NCBI GenBank assembly: GCA_021792815.1
Contig: JAJYTX010000002.1
Span: forward strand, 1-64,000
Source of the DNA: Pseudomonadota bacterium
GTDB taxonomy: Bacteria > Pseudomonadota > Gammaproteobacteria > Steroidobacterales > Steroidobacteraceae
Length of the DNA stretch: 64,000 nt
Reading direction: 5' to 3'
The notes under the pieces are model-generated. The model was not told where the DNA came from. It made no database searches and was given only the letters and a program-made list of their open reading frames with translations. Numbering within the stretch: position 1 is the first letter of the stretch; every line of letters starts with the position of its first letter. Position numbers and translations under genes: made by a program. This document shows, in pieces, positions 16,794 to 25,634 of this stretch.

Positions 16794-18095
16794 ATGCAGG
16801 TTTCTTTGTCCGCCCGCGGAGCTCTCGAGCGTCGGCTCGAGGTGGCCGTATCCGCCGCCGAGGTGACCCAGGAGTTCGAGCAGCGACTGAAGAAGGTCGC
16901 CCGCTCGGCGCGCCTGAAAGGCTTTCGCCCCGGCAAAGCCCCAATGCCCGTGATCCGCAAGCAATTCGGCGAGCAGGTGCATGCGGAAGTCGTCGATCAT
17001 CTGATCCGCAGCTCGCTCACCGCGGCGCTACGGGAGCAGAATCTGACGCCTGCCGGTGGACCGCGCATCGAGCCGATTGCGGTGGCGCCGGGTGCGGACC
17101 TGAAGTACGCGGCCGTTTTCGAGGTGATGCCCGAGATCCAGGTCAAGACACCCGAGGGCACCGAAATCTCGCGGCCGACCGCCGAGGTCGGCGAGGCCGA
17201 TGTGGATGCCATGATCGAGAGCATGCGCAAGCAGCGCCCGGTGTTCACCACGGTCGAGCGCGAGGCCCGGGAGACCGACCGGGTGATCGTAGACTACAGT
17301 GGCCTGATGGACGGAGAGCCCTTTGAAGGGGGCGAGGCCCAGGATGTGGCTCTCGTGCTCGGCAGCCAGGAGGCGCGGCCCGAGCTGCAGGAGGCGCTCA
17401 AGGGGGCCCGCGCCGGTGAGACCCGCGCCGTGACCGTGAGCTTTCCGGCCGATCTTGCCAACAAGACACTGGCCGGGAGAAGTGCGGAACTCTCCGTGAG
17501 CGTCAAGCGAGTCGAGGAGCACTCGCTTCCTGCGGTGGACGAGGAATTCTGCAAGGCATTCGGGGTCGAAGAAAATGGCGTGGAGGCGCTGCGGGCCGAG
17601 GTGCGAAAGAGCATGGAGCGGGAGCTTGCAGACCTGATCCAGGGGCGTCTGCGCGCGCAGGTGCTCGATGCGCTGCATGAGCAGAATCCGATCGACGTAC
17701 CGCGTACGCTCATCGACGAGCAAGTTCAGCAGATGCAGCTCGATGCGGCGCGCCAGATGGGTGTGCGAGATGTGTCGCAGCTGCCGCCTCGCGAGCCGTT
17801 CGAGGCGCCGGCGCGCAAGCGCGCCGCCTTGGGTCTGATCCTGGGCCAGGTCATTCGGGCGGAGGGACTCAAGGTCGACCCGATCAAGGTGCAGGAGCGT
17901 CTCGAGGATCTCTCGACGACCTATCCGAATCCCGAGGAGGCGCGCGCGACCTATCAGCGCAGCCGTGAGGCCATGCGGCAGATCGAATCAGCGGTGCTCG
18001 AGGAGCAGGTAATCGACTGGTTTCTTGCACGGGCCAAGGTGACGGACCGGCCGATGAGCTTCCAGGAGGTCACCGGCTTTGGGCGAGATGCATAG
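16794..18095 (+). CDS. tig: Trigger factor
   Basis: 433 aa ribosome-associated chaperone and peptidyl-prolyl isomerase. The N-terminal ribosome-binding domain has the signature GFRPGKAPM near residue 45. The FKBP-type PPIase domain follows (DRVIVDYSGLMDGEPFEGG, with GSQEARPELQEALKGA), then the C-terminal helical arms. Length matches the family. First gene of the conserved tig-clpP-clpX-lon order; clpP starts 120 bp downstream. An imperfect hairpin (GCCGTTC/GAACGGC) lies between them. Confidence 0.97.
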   Translation: MQVSLSARGALERRLEVAVSAAEVTQEFEQRLKKVARSARLKGFRPGKAPMPVIRKQFGEQVHAEVVDHLIRSSLTAALREQNLTPAGGPRIEPIAVAPGADLKYAAVFEVMPEIQVKTPEGTEISRPTAEVGEADVDAMIESMRKQRPVFTTVEREARETDRVIVDYSGLMDGEPFEGGEAQDVALVLGSQEARPELQEALKGARAGETRAVTVSFPADLANKTLAGRSAELSVSVKRVEEHSLPAVDEEFCKAFGVEENGVEALRAEVRKSMERELADLIQGRLRAQVLDALHEQNPIDVPRTLIDEQVQQMQLDAARQMGVRDVSQLPPREPFEAPARKRAALGLILGQVIRAEGLKVDPIKVQERLEDLSTTYPNPEEARATYQRSREAMRQIESAVLEEQVIDWFLARAKVTDRPMSFQEVTGFGRDA

Positions 18096-18215
18096 CATCG
18101 AGCGACCGCCGGCCGTTCACCGCACCCGGCGAACGGCTGGACGACTCTCAAGACAGCGGCCTTGCGTGCGGCAGCGATGCCATTGCGTAATGGCGGCAAG
18201 CGTGGAGATCCGACC

Positions 18216-18842
18216 ATGAACGAACGCGCACTGAATCTCGTCCCCATCGTCGTCGAGCAGACGGCCCGCGGCGAGCGCTCCTACGACATCTACTCCCGGC
18301 TGCTCAAGGAGCGTGTCGTGTTCGTCGTCGGCCAGATAGACGATTATGTCGCCAACGTCGTGGTGGCGCAGCTGCTGTTCCTCGAGTCGGAGAACCCCGA
18401 GAAGGACATCGCGCTGTACATCAATTCACCCGGCGGAGTGGTGAGTTCGGGACTGGCGATCTACGACACCATGCAGTTCGTGAAGCCCGATGTCAGCACC
18501 ATCTGCATCGGCCAGGCGGCGAGCATGGGCTCGATCCTGCTCGCCGGCGGAGCTGCCGGCAAGCGCTTCTGCCTGCCGCACGCCCGGATCATGATCCACC
18601 AGCCCTTGGGCGGCGTTCAGGGCCAGGCGACCGACATGGAAATCCATGTGAGGGAGATTCTCGAGACGAGAGAACGGCTGAACTTGATCTACGCCAAGCA
18701 TACGGGCCAGAGCGTCGATCGCATCAAGCAGGATACGGACCGGGACCGGTTCATGGATTGGCAGGAGGCGGTGCGCTACGGCTTGATCGACAAGGTGCTC
18801 GAGAAGCGCGCAGACGGTGCGGCGCCTGGAAAACCGGCCTAG
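18216..18842 (+). CDS. clpP: ATP-dependent Clp protease proteolytic subunit
   Basis: 208 aa serine protease subunit that forms the tetradecameric barrel fed by ClpX or ClpA. Catalytic Ser in [11 protein letters not shown], His in [10 protein letters not shown], Asp in DTDRDRFM. Start chosen at the ATG at 18216 ([20 protein letters not shown]) because GGAG lies about 8 nt upstream and the N-terminus matches the propeptide-type start of ClpP. Confidence 0.97.
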   Translation: MNERALNLVPIVVEQTARGERSYDIYSRLLKERVVFVVGQIDDYVANVVVAQLLFLESENPEKDIALYINSPGGVVSSGLAIYDTMQFVKPDVSTICIGQAASMGSILLAGGAAGKRFCLPHARIMIHQPLGGVQGQATDMEIHVREILETRERLNLIYAKHTGQSVDRIKQDTDRDRFMDWQEAVRYGLIDKVLEKRADGAAPGKPA

Positions 18843-18872
18843 CCGTCCCCATCTTTCCGCTCATGGCATGCT

Positions 18873-18895
18873 GCGCGGGGGACCGATCCCCGTGC
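18873..18895. terminator. Hairpin after clpP
   Basis: GCGCGGGG, 7-nt loop, CCCCGTGC: an 8-bp GC-rich stem with one G-U pair, 30 nt after the clpP stop. No T-run follows, so intrinsic termination is uncertain. Confidence 0.35.
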
Positions 18896-19185
18896 TGTCT
18901 GCCCTGCACGAATCGACGCCCTCTGGGCGAAGGCGGAAGAATGTTGCTGATGAGACTCGATTCCCTTGCGCGCAATCCTTGCCGGATTTCCTCCCCAGAG
19001 GCGCTGGCTCGCTGACCGGCGCAATCCTTTTTTGTACTGTACATTACACCAGATCTCCGGTCGGGCCTGCTTCGCCGCAGGCACCTCTCCCCAGGCGTGA
19101 ACACCAAAGCCTTGGCGCGTACCGCAAGGGTGAAGTGCGTCAAACAAATCCCGCTCAGACAACGATTTGGCCGTGCGCCGGTGCT
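18896..19185. other. clpP-clpX intergenic region
   Basis: No gene recognised. It contains a T-run followed by a small palindrome (TTTTTTGTACTGTACATTAC, near 19027-19046). The 468-bp gap is longer than usual between clpP and clpX and includes a separate clpX promoter just downstream. Confidence 0.4.
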
Positions 19186-19215
19186 TTGCCTCGCGGCCGG
19201 AGCGCGTGCTATAAG
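19186..19215 (+). promoter_or_regulatory. Candidate clpX promoter
   Basis: TTGCCT (19186-19191), 18-bp spacer, TATAAG (19210-19215). It lies about 95 bp before the clpX ATG, so clpX probably can be expressed without clpP. I see no sigma32-type CTTGAAA/CCCCAT pair. Confidence 0.55.
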
Positions 19216-19310
19216 AAAGACGTCACTTCCGGTGCACCGCGGGCCTTTGGACGCTGTGCGTGACGTCTCCGGAATATGATGAATGCCATGCCTCTTGAGG
19301 GCTTTTTAAA

Positions 19311-20621
19311 ATGAGTGACGATTCCCGCGGCCGCCACGACGACGGCAAGCTCCTCTATTGTTCCTTCTGCGGGAAGAGCCAGCATGAGGTACGCAAACTC
19401 ATCGCCGGCCCCTCGGTATTCGTGTGCGACGAGTGTGTCGAGCTCTGCAACGACATCATCCGCGAAGAGCTCGAAGATCGCGCGGAGCGCGCTCGGGACA
19501 AGCTGCCGAAGCCCCACGAGATCAAGAAGGTGCTCGATGAGTACGTGATCGGCCAGGAGCGGGCCAAGAAGGTGCTCTCGGTGGCCGTCTACAACCACTA
19601 CAAGCGGCTGCAGACCCGCTCGGGCGGCGCCCGGTCCAAGGAGGATGTCGAGATCGCCAAGAGCAATATCCTGCTCATCGGTCCGACCGGCTGCGGCAAG
19701 ACCCTGCTCGCCGAGACGCTGGCGCGGCTGCTCAATGTGCCGTTCACCATCGCCGATGCCACCACGCTCACCGAGGCGGGGTACGTTGGCGAGGATGTCG
19801 AGAACATCATCCAGAAGCTTCTGCAGAAGTGCGACTACGACGTCGAGAAGGCGCAGACGGGCATCGTCTACATCGATGAGATCGACAAGATCTCGCGCAA
19901 GTCGGACAATCCGTCGATCACACGCGATGTCTCCGGAGAGGGGGTGCAGCAGGCGCTGCTCAAGCTCATCGAGGGCACCATTGCCTCGGTGCCGCCGCAG
20001 GGCGGACGCAAGCATCCGCAGCAGGAGTTCCTGCAGGTCGACACCAGCAACATCCTGTTCATCTGCGGCGGGGCGTTTGCGGGCCTGGAGAAGATCATCC
20101 TCAACCGCACGCAGAAAAGCGGCATCGGCTTCACCTCCGAGGTGCGCACCGCCAATGCGCGTCCGCACGGCAGCGATCTGTTTCACGACGTCGAGCCCGA
20201 GGATCTCATCAAGTATGGCCTGATCCCGGAATTCGTCGGCAGGCTTCCTGTCGTGGCGACGCTCGATGAGCTCGATGAGGGCGCGCTGGTGTCGATCCTG
20301 ACCCAGCCGAAGAACGCGCTCACCAAGCAGTACCGGCGGCTGTTCGAGATGGAGGGCGCTGAGCTCGAGTTTCGTGAGGATGCGTTGCGGGCGGTGGCGC
20401 ACCGCGCCATGCAGCGCAAGACCGGCGCGCGGGGCCTGCGCACCATACTTGAGACTGTGCTGCTCGACACCATGTACGACCTGCCGACGCTGCGTGATGT
20501 GGCCAAGGTCGTGGTCGATGAGACGGTGATCGAGGGCGCCACGCAGCCTTACGTGGTGTATCGCTCGGAGGAAGGGCGATCCACGGGCACCGAGGAGCCG
20601 CGGCGGGCCGCAGGGCATTAA
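19311..20621 (+). CDS. clpX: ATP-dependent Clp protease ATPase subunit ClpX
   Basis: 436 aa AAA+ unfoldase. N-terminal zinc-binding domain (YCSFCGKS with CDECVELC), Walker A GPTGCGKT, pore loop EAGYVGED, Walker [10 protein letters not shown], sensor II region [10 protein letters not shown]. It selects and unfolds substrates for ClpP. The C-terminal tail ([13 protein letters not shown]) is short and variable as usual. An RBS (GAGG) sits about 11 nt before the ATG. Confidence 0.98.
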   Translation: MSDDSRGRHDDGKLLYCSFCGKSQHEVRKLIAGPSVFVCDECVELCNDIIREELEDRAERARDKLPKPHEIKKVLDEYVIGQERAKKVLSVAVYNHYKRLQTRSGGARSKEDVEIAKSNILLIGPTGCGKTLLAETLARLLNVPFTIADATTLTEAGYVGEDVENIIQKLLQKCDYDVEKAQTGIVYIDEIDKISRKSDNPSITRDVSGEGVQQALLKLIEGTIASVPPQGGRKHPQQEFLQVDTSNILFICGGAFAGLEKIILNRTQKSGIGFTSEVRTANARPHGSDLFHDVEPEDLIKYGLIPEFVGRLPVVATLDELDEGALVSILTQPKNALTKQYRRLFEMEGAELEFREDALRAVAHRAMQRKTGARGLRTILETVLLDTMYDLPTLRDVAKVVVDETVIEGATQPYVVYRSEEGRSTGTEEPRRAAGH

Positions 20622-20835
20622 GATTGTTTTTCCGCCGGGCGGCGTACGGGGATCGTGCCCGGCACGACGCAGACGGTGAGCTGTGCAGCAACGAACGGCC
20701 GCGCTGGATTGCGCGGGTCTCTGAGAGCCGCAACCGCAAAGTCCGGAAGTGGCGCTGGGAAACGGTGCACTGCAGCCAGGGAAGGCCAGTGCGATGTGTC
20801 CGCCAGGGCAGCCTGCGGCAGTCGTGTAGGGTCTT

Positions 20836-20861
20836 GCGGGAGTCGCCTCGGCGATTTTCGC
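20836..20861. repeat. REP-like palindrome upstream of lon
   Basis: GCGGGAGTCGCC TC GGCGATTTTCGC, a 12-bp imperfect palindrome, preceded by GGGTCTT and followed by CATTGAAATA. The same element, as a perfect palindrome in the same context, occurs at 23611-23636. It ends 22 bp before the lon start. Confidence 0.7.
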
Positions 20862-20883
20862 CATTGAAATAGAGAGTTCGAGC

Positions 20884-23337
20884 GTGTCTGAAACCAGCTC
20901 AGTCCCCCAGCTGTCAAGCGACGCCCAGCGAGGCGTGCCGGTATTGCCGTTGCGGGACGTCGTCGTCTATCCGCACATGGTGATCCCGCTGTTCGTCGGC
21001 CGGGAGAAATCCATCCAAGCGCTCGATGTGGCCATGCGTACCGACCGGCGCATCATGCTGGTCGCGCAGAAGCAGGCCGACATCGATGATCCCAAGGGCG
21101 ATGACCTGTATCGCGTCGGTACGGTGGCCACTATTTTGCAGTTGCTGAAACTGCCCGACGGCACGGTGAAGGTGCTGGTCGAGGGGGTCGATCGTGCCCG
21201 CATCGACCGCCTTACCGCGGGGGACTACTACTCGGCGGAGATCGAGCTGCTGCCCGATGCCGAGCCCTACGACGAGCGCGAGATGGACGTGATGGCGCGC
21301 TCGGTGATTTCGCAGTTCGAGCAGTATGTCAAGCTCAACAAGAAAGTCCCGCCGGAGGTGCTGACCGCGCTCGCCGGGATTGAGCAGGCCGGGCGCCTGG
21401 CCGACACGGTGGCCGCGCACATGTCGGTCAAGCTTGCCGAGAAGCAGAAGGTGCTCGAGATCCTCGATGTCAAAAAGCGCCTCGAGCACATCCTGGTCGC
21501 CATCGAGGGCGAGCTCGATGTGCTGCAGATCGAGAAGCGCATCCGCGGACGGGTCAAGGCTCAGATGGAGAAGAGCCAGCGCGAGTACTACCTCAACGAG
21601 CAGATGAAGGCCATCCAGAAGGAACTCGGTGAGATGGACGAGGGCGGCAATGAGCTGTCCGAGCTCGAGGGCAAGATCGCCCGCGCCGGCATGCCCAAGG
21701 AGGCGCGCGACAAGGCGAGCAGCGAGCTCAACAAGCTCAAGATGATGTCGCCGATGTCCGCCGAGGCAACGGTGGTGCGCAACTACATCGACTGGCTGGT
21801 GAAGGTGCCGTGGAAGAAACGCACCAAGATCCTGAAGGACATCGCCAAGGCCGAGCAGGTGCTCGAGGAAGATCATTACGGGCTCGAGAAGGTCAAGGAG
21901 CGCATCGTCGAATACCTCGCCGTGCAGCAGAGGGTCGAGAAGCTCAAGGGGCCGATCCTGTGCCTGGTCGGTCCGCCGGGGGTGGGCAAGACCTCCCTCG
22001 GTCAGAGCATCGCGCGGGCCACCAACCGAAAGTTCGTGCGCATGTCCCTGGGCGGAGTGCGCGATGAGGCCGAGATTCGCGGGCATAGACGCACGTACAT
22101 CGGCTCTCTTCCGGGAAAGATCGTGCAGAATATGGCGAAGGCCGGGGTGCACAACCCGCTGTTCCTGCTCGACGAGGTCGACAAGATGTCGATGGACTTC
22201 CGCGGCGACCCCTCCTCGGCGCTGCTCGAGGTGCTCGACCCGGAACAGAACTCGACTTTCAACGATCACTATCTCGAGGTCGATCTCGACCTCTCGGAAG
22301 TGATGTTCGTCTGCACGGCGAACAGTATGAACATCCCGGCGCCGCTCCTCGATCGCATGGAGGTGATTCGCCTCCCCGGCTACACCGAGGACGAAAAGAT
22401 GAACATCGCGCGGCGCTATCTGGTGCCGAAGCAGATGAAGAGCAACGGACTGAAGGACGATGAGCTGAGGACCTCCGACGCCGCTCTGCTTGATATCGTG
22501 CGCTACTACACGCGTGAGGCCGGCGTGCGCAACCTGGAGCGGGAGATCGCCAAGATCTGCCGCAAGGCCGTCAAGCAGATGTTGCTGCACAAGAAGGACG
22601 AGACCCAGGTCACCGTCACGCCGCGCAATCTCGACAAGTTCCTCGGGGTGCGCCGTTTCCGCTACGGCAAGGCCGAGGACGAGAACCGCATCGGGCAGGT
22701 CACGGGGCTCGCCTGGACGGAGGTCGGCGGCGAGCTGCTCACCATCGAGGCGGCCGTGGTGCCGGGCAAGGGCAAGCTCCAGCACACCGGGCAGCTCGGG
22801 GAAGTGATGCAGGAGTCGATTCAGGCTGCAATGACCGTGGTGCGCTCCCGCGCGCAGGTGCTCGGGCTCGAGCCCGAGTTTTACCAAAAGCACGATGTGC
22901 ACCTGCACATCCCCGAGGGAGCAACTCCCAAGGACGGCCCGAGTGCCGGCATCGGCATGTGCACGGCGCTGGTCTCGGCGCTCACCCGGATTCCGGTGCG
23001 CTCGGATGTGGCCATGACCGGGGAGATCACCCTGCGCGGGGAAGTGCTGCCGATCGGCGGGCTGAAGGAGAAGCTTCTGGCCGCGCACCGCGGGGGCATC
23101 AAGACGGTGCTGATTCCGGATGAGAACCAGAAGGACCTGGTCGAGATCCCGGACAACATCAAGGGCAATCTCGAGATCAAGCCGGTCAAGTGGATCGACG
23201 AGGTGCTCGGGTTGTCGCTGACCCAACAGCCCGTGCCGCTGCCGCAGACCGCGCCGCCTCCGGCGCCGGAGGCGGTGGCAGAGACCGCCCGGCGCGGCCG
23301 GCGCAACGGGCGCAAGCAGACCGTCCCCGCGCATTGA
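20884..23337 (+). CDS. lon: ATP-dependent protease La (Lon)
   Basis: 817 aa AAA+ serine protease. N-terminal substrate-binding domain ([20 protein letters not shown]), long coiled region ([20 protein letters not shown]), Walker [12 protein letters not shown], Walker [12 protein letters not shown], and a C-terminal protease domain with the Ser-Lys dyad in [10 protein letters not shown] and [14 protein letters not shown]. Start codon is GTG ([10 protein letters not shown]). It degrades misfolded and regulatory proteins, including antitoxins such as the HigA encoded just downstream. Ends with an Ala/Pro-rich, then basic, tail. Confidence 0.98.
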   Translation: MSETSSVPQLSSDAQRGVPVLPLRDVVVYPHMVIPLFVGREKSIQALDVAMRTDRRIMLVAQKQADIDDPKGDDLYRVGTVATILQLLKLPDGTVKVLVEGVDRARIDRLTAGDYYSAEIELLPDAEPYDEREMDVMARSVISQFEQYVKLNKKVPPEVLTALAGIEQAGRLADTVAAHMSVKLAEKQKVLEILDVKKRLEHILVAIEGELDVLQIEKRIRGRVKAQMEKSQREYYLNEQMKAIQKELGEMDEGGNELSELEGKIARAGMPKEARDKASSELNKLKMMSPMSAEATVVRNYIDWLVKVPWKKRTKILKDIAKAEQVLEEDHYGLEKVKERIVEYLAVQQRVEKLKGPILCLVGPPGVGKTSLGQSIARATNRKFVRMSLGGVRDEAEIRGHRRTYIGSLPGKIVQNMAKAGVHNPLFLLDEVDKMSMDFRGDPSSALLEVLDPEQNSTFNDHYLEVDLDLSEVMFVCTANSMNIPAPLLDRMEVIRLPGYTEDEKMNIARRYLVPKQMKSNGLKDDELRTSDAALLDIVRYYTREAGVRNLEREIAKICRKAVKQMLLHKKDETQVTVTPRNLDKFLGVRRFRYGKAEDENRIGQVTGLAWTEVGGELLTIEAAVVPGKGKLQHTGQLGEVMQESIQAAMTVVRSRAQVLGLEPEFYQKHDVHLHIPEGATPKDGPSAGIGMCTALVSALTRIPVRSDVAMTGEITLRGEVLPIGGLKEKLLAAHRGGIKTVLIPDENQKDLVEIPDNIKGNLEIKPVKWIDEVLGLSLTQQPVPLPQTAPPPAPEAVAETARRGRRNGRKQTVPAH

Positions 23338-23388
23338 CCGGAGCGGTATCGGACGTCGCTCTTTCCCGGCGCGAAGCGCCGCAGCAGG

Positions 23389-23415
23389 TACGAGGTTCGC
23401 TCAGCGAACCTCGTA
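23389..23415. terminator. Perfect 12-bp hairpin after lon
   Basis: TACGAGGTTCGC, loop TCA, GCGAACCTCGTA: a perfect 12-bp stem 51 nt past the lon stop. It lacks a T-run, so it may be a Rho-independent-like stop, a 3'-end stabiliser, or part of the repeat array that follows. Confidence 0.5.
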
Positions 23416-23442
23416 AGTCCTGCGCGCAGCGCACGGGAAGGC

Positions 23443-23636
23443 GTGGGGTCTTGCGGAAATCGCCTCTTGAGTTGGCGCGGTCCAGCGCGCGCAGGGCCGA
23501 TCCCAAGCGCGCGGGAGATGTGTGGGGTCTTGCGGAGATCGCCCCTTGAGTTGGCGCGGTCCAGCGCGCGCAGGGCCGATCCCAAGCGCGCGGGAGATGT
23601 GTGGGGTCTTGCGGAAATCGCCTCGGCGATTTCCGC
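23443..23636. repeat. 79-bp direct tandem repeats ending in a REP-like palindrome
   Basis: Units begin GTGGGGTCTTGCGGAAATCG at 23443, 23522 and 23601, a period of exactly 79 bp. The first two are nearly identical and contain GTTGGCGCGGTCCAGCGCGC and CCGATCCCAAGCGCGCGGGA. The third is cut short and runs into the palindrome at 23611-23636. No coding capacity is evident. Confidence 0.85.
23611..23636. repeat. Perfect REP-like palindrome before tRNA-Val
   Basis: GCGGAAATCGCC TC GGCGATTTCCGC, perfect 12-bp arms, 11 bp before tRNA-Val. The flanks (GGTCTT before, CCAATTGAATAA after) match those of the copy before lon. In the first two tandem units only the left arm is present. Confidence 0.8.
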
Positions 23637-23647
23637 CAATTGAATAA

Positions 23648-23723
23648 GGGTGCTTAGCTCAGCTGGTAGAGCGTCGCCTTTACACGGCGAATGTCGGGGG
23701 TTCGAGTCCCTCAGCACCCACCA
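23648..23723 (+). tRNA. tRNA-Val (anticodon TAC)
   Basis: 76 nt: acceptor GGGTGCT/AGCACCC, D arm TAGCTCAGCTGGTAGAGC, anticodon stem TCGCC/GGCGA enclosing TTTACAC (anticodon TAC), T loop GTTCGAGTC, encoded CCA. A broken integrase lies directly downstream, so its 3' end was probably an attachment site. Confidence 0.97.
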
Positions 23724-23739
23724 TCCCCGGCGGACATTC

Positions 23740-24515
23740 GGCCCGTGGTGCTCGGCATCGAGGCCGAGGGGCACGCCGAGAATGCCCGCCGCGTGCTGCG
23801 CTACGGCGTGGCGCTGGGAGAGGCCGAGCGGCGACGTGGCCGCCGACCTGGGCGACGTGCCGACGGAGGCGCAAGCGACGAAATACTCGACCTTGACCCG
23901 TCCTGCCGAGATTGCCGATCTGATGAAGGCGATCCACGGTTACGCTGGCGACCCGAGCACGGTCTGCTGCCTGCGCATCCTTCCGCACGTGTTCACTCGA
24001 CCCGGCGAGCCGCGCAACGCCCGCTGACCTGAATTCGATCTGGACGGACCCGAGCCGCTTTGGCGCATACCCGGCGAGCGCATGAAGATGCGCCGCAAGA
24101 ATCCCGGCGAACATCTGGTGCCACTGTCGATTCAAGCGGCGGGACTGCTCAAGGAACTGCGCGGCATCACCGGGACCAACGCACACGGTCTGCTGTTTCC
24201 CGGTCTGGTGGCCGGCAAGCCGATATCCGATGCCACCCTGGGGCAAGCCCTGCGCCGGCTGGGATACGGTCCTGATCGCATCGTGCCGCATGGATTCCGC
24301 GCGATGGCGAGCACGGCGCTAAACGAACAAGGGCACCCGCCCGACATCATCGAGTTGCAGTTGGCGCACCGGGACTTAAGCAATGGGCGATCTACCACCG
24401 CGCGCCCCGCCTGCCCGAGCGGCGGGCAATGATGCAATCGTGGAGCGACTATCTGGACGCGCTTCGCACTGGCGCAAACGTGGTGCCGTTTCGTCGACCC
24501 GGCGGCGCTGCCTGA
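23740..24515 (+). pseudogene. Tyrosine-recombinase (phage/island integrase) remnant
   Basis: Pieces of one P4-type integrase in changing frames. GIEAEGHAENARRVLRYGVA (about 23750-23830) is followed, after a frameshift, by YSTLTRPAEIADLMKAIHGY and CCLRILPHVFTRPGEPRNA, then a stop near 24025. DLDGPEPLWRIPGERMKMRR and PHGFRAMASTALNEQG follow, and the tail IYHRAPRLPERRAMMQSWSD appears only after another frameshift near 24380, ending at a stop at 24513-24515. The catalytic HxxR region (HGFR) and the LAHRD segment are visible; the N-terminal arm-binding domain is missing. Position just after tRNA-Val indicates an old island insertion. Confidence 0.85.
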
Positions 24516-24568
24516 ATCATCCGAACGCCTACCATTGCATCGCGTATCGTTACGCGATACGCTAGAGC

Positions 24569-24847
24569 ATGATTAGAAGCTTCCGGCATGACGGCCTTGA
24601 GCGGTTCTTCCGGACTGGCTCCAAGGCCGGCATCCGGCCTGAACACGCCAAGCGGCTGAATGTGCAGCTTGGCCGCCTAGATGGGGCGATCTGCCCGGAC
24701 GATATGAACATGCCCGATTGGCGCTTTCACGGATTGCACGGTGACCTTGCCGGGCACTACGCGGTTTCGGTGAGCGGCAATTGGCGGCTCACGTTCAAGT
24801 TCGAGGGCAAGGATGCCGTGCTGGTCGATTATCAGGACTATCACTGA
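24569..24847 (+). CDS. higB: HigB-type RelE-family mRNA interferase toxin
   Basis: 92 aa. The pattern MIRSFRHDGLERFFRTG, RLNVQLGRLDGA, MPDWRFHGLHGDLAGHYAVS and NWRLTFKFEGKDAVLVDYQD is that of HigB/plasmid-maintenance killer proteins, ribosome-dependent mRNA interferases. Toxin precedes antitoxin, the characteristic higBA order, with an 11-bp gap. It appears intact although the neighbouring integrase is broken. Confidence 0.92.
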   Translation: MIRSFRHDGLERFFRTGSKAGIRPEHAKRLNVQLGRLDGAICPDDMNMPDWRFHGLHGDLAGHYAVSVSGNWRLTFKFEGKDAVLVDYQDYH

Positions 24848-24858
24848 CGGAGACACTC

Positions 24859-25155
24859 ATGACTCGCATGTACAACCCCCCGCATCCCGGCGCGGTCCTG
24901 GCGGATACCGTGCTGCGCAAGGACGGCGGCATCACCGTGACCGAGTTTGCCAAGCGGCTGCGCGTGTCTCGCGTGGCGCTCTCCCGCGTAGTCAATGGAC
25001 GCGCTGCGGTGAGCGCGGAGCTTGCAATCCGGCTTGCTACCGCACTCGGCGGCTCGGCGGAATCGTGGCTCAATATGCAGACCGCCTACGACCTGTGGCA
25101 CGCCGAAAAGAAGCGTCGCCCGAAGATTGCACCGATGCGCGAGGCAACGGCCTGA
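24859..25155 (+). CDS. higA: HigA-type XRE-family antitoxin
   Basis: 98 aa from the ATG at 24859 with GGAG about 7 nt upstream. Begins MTRMYNPPHPGAVLADTVL, the HigA hallmark, followed by an XRE helix-turn-helix (VTEFAKRLRVSRVALSRVVN) and AIRLATALGGSAESWLNMQ. It should bind and neutralise HigB and repress the higBA promoter. Lon, encoded nearby, is the usual type of protease that removes such antitoxins. Confidence 0.93.
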   Translation: MTRMYNPPHPGAVLADTVLRKDGGITVTEFAKRLRVSRVALSRVVNGRAAVSAELAIRLATALGGSAESWLNMQTAYDLWHAEKKRRPKIAPMREATA

Positions 25156-25270
25156 CCTGACATACGAACCTGCCGCGCATACCTTGCCGCTGATCCCGGC
25201 GGGGGAAAAGGCCGCATCCTGGCGGCCCTGGCGCGGCGGCTCTTTCAGGAAGCGTCTACAGGAGGCGCGC

Positions 25271-25504
25271 ATGGTCAAGAAGTCACTCGCGGGCCCCGAA
25301 TCGCAGCGGCGCGTTCAGGAAGCGTGTGCAAGCGCATGGACGGTGCTGCGCGAGTGCAAAGGCGACCTGCATACACTGGCGGTTGCATTTCAGGGCGCGG
25401 TGATCGCCCGCGGGCTGCGCGGCAATGCTGAGGCGGCGAAGCAGTGGAAGAAGGACTGCCGCATGGTCCCGCCCGCGGTCGCGGCCGGGTTTTCGATGGG
25501 ATAG
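25271..25504 (+). CDS. Small hypothetical protein, 77 aa
   Basis: Unrecognised. MVKKSLAGPESQRRVQEACA opens a short, mostly helical, basic protein (CKGDLHTLAVAFQGAVIARG) without signal or membrane segment. ACAGGAGG lies about 8 nt before the ATG, a good RBS, which supports expression. It sits between higA and the S10 peptidase, at the presumed far end of the tRNA-Val island. Confidence 0.45.
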   Translation: MVKKSLAGPESQRRVQEACASAWTVLRECKGDLHTLAVAFQGAVIARGLRGNAEAAKQWKKDCRMVPPAVAAGFSMG

Positions 25505-25634
25505 CGCGCCGGTGATCGGCAGGTCTTGCCGGCCGACATCACCTCCGCCCTGCATCGGCTCGACCCGCCGGCCCGCGCGGCGTAGGATCGCGCGAGCCTC
25601 CGCAGAACACTTCGAATCGCAAAGGAGCCCCCGC

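Noticed and set aside
20914..23334. An 806-residue open frame antisense to lon
   Set aside because: Its composition is skewed (His, Leu, Arg, Asp) with no domain; Lon motifs on the plus strand are complete.
23443..23636. CRISPR array
   Set aside because: The repeats are contiguous 79-bp tandem units without unique spacers, and no cas gene is present.
25250..25340. Imperfect direct repeat TTCAGGAAGCGT around the start of the 77-aa gene
   Set aside because: Only 12 bp are exact and no target-site or regulatory logic fits; probably chance.
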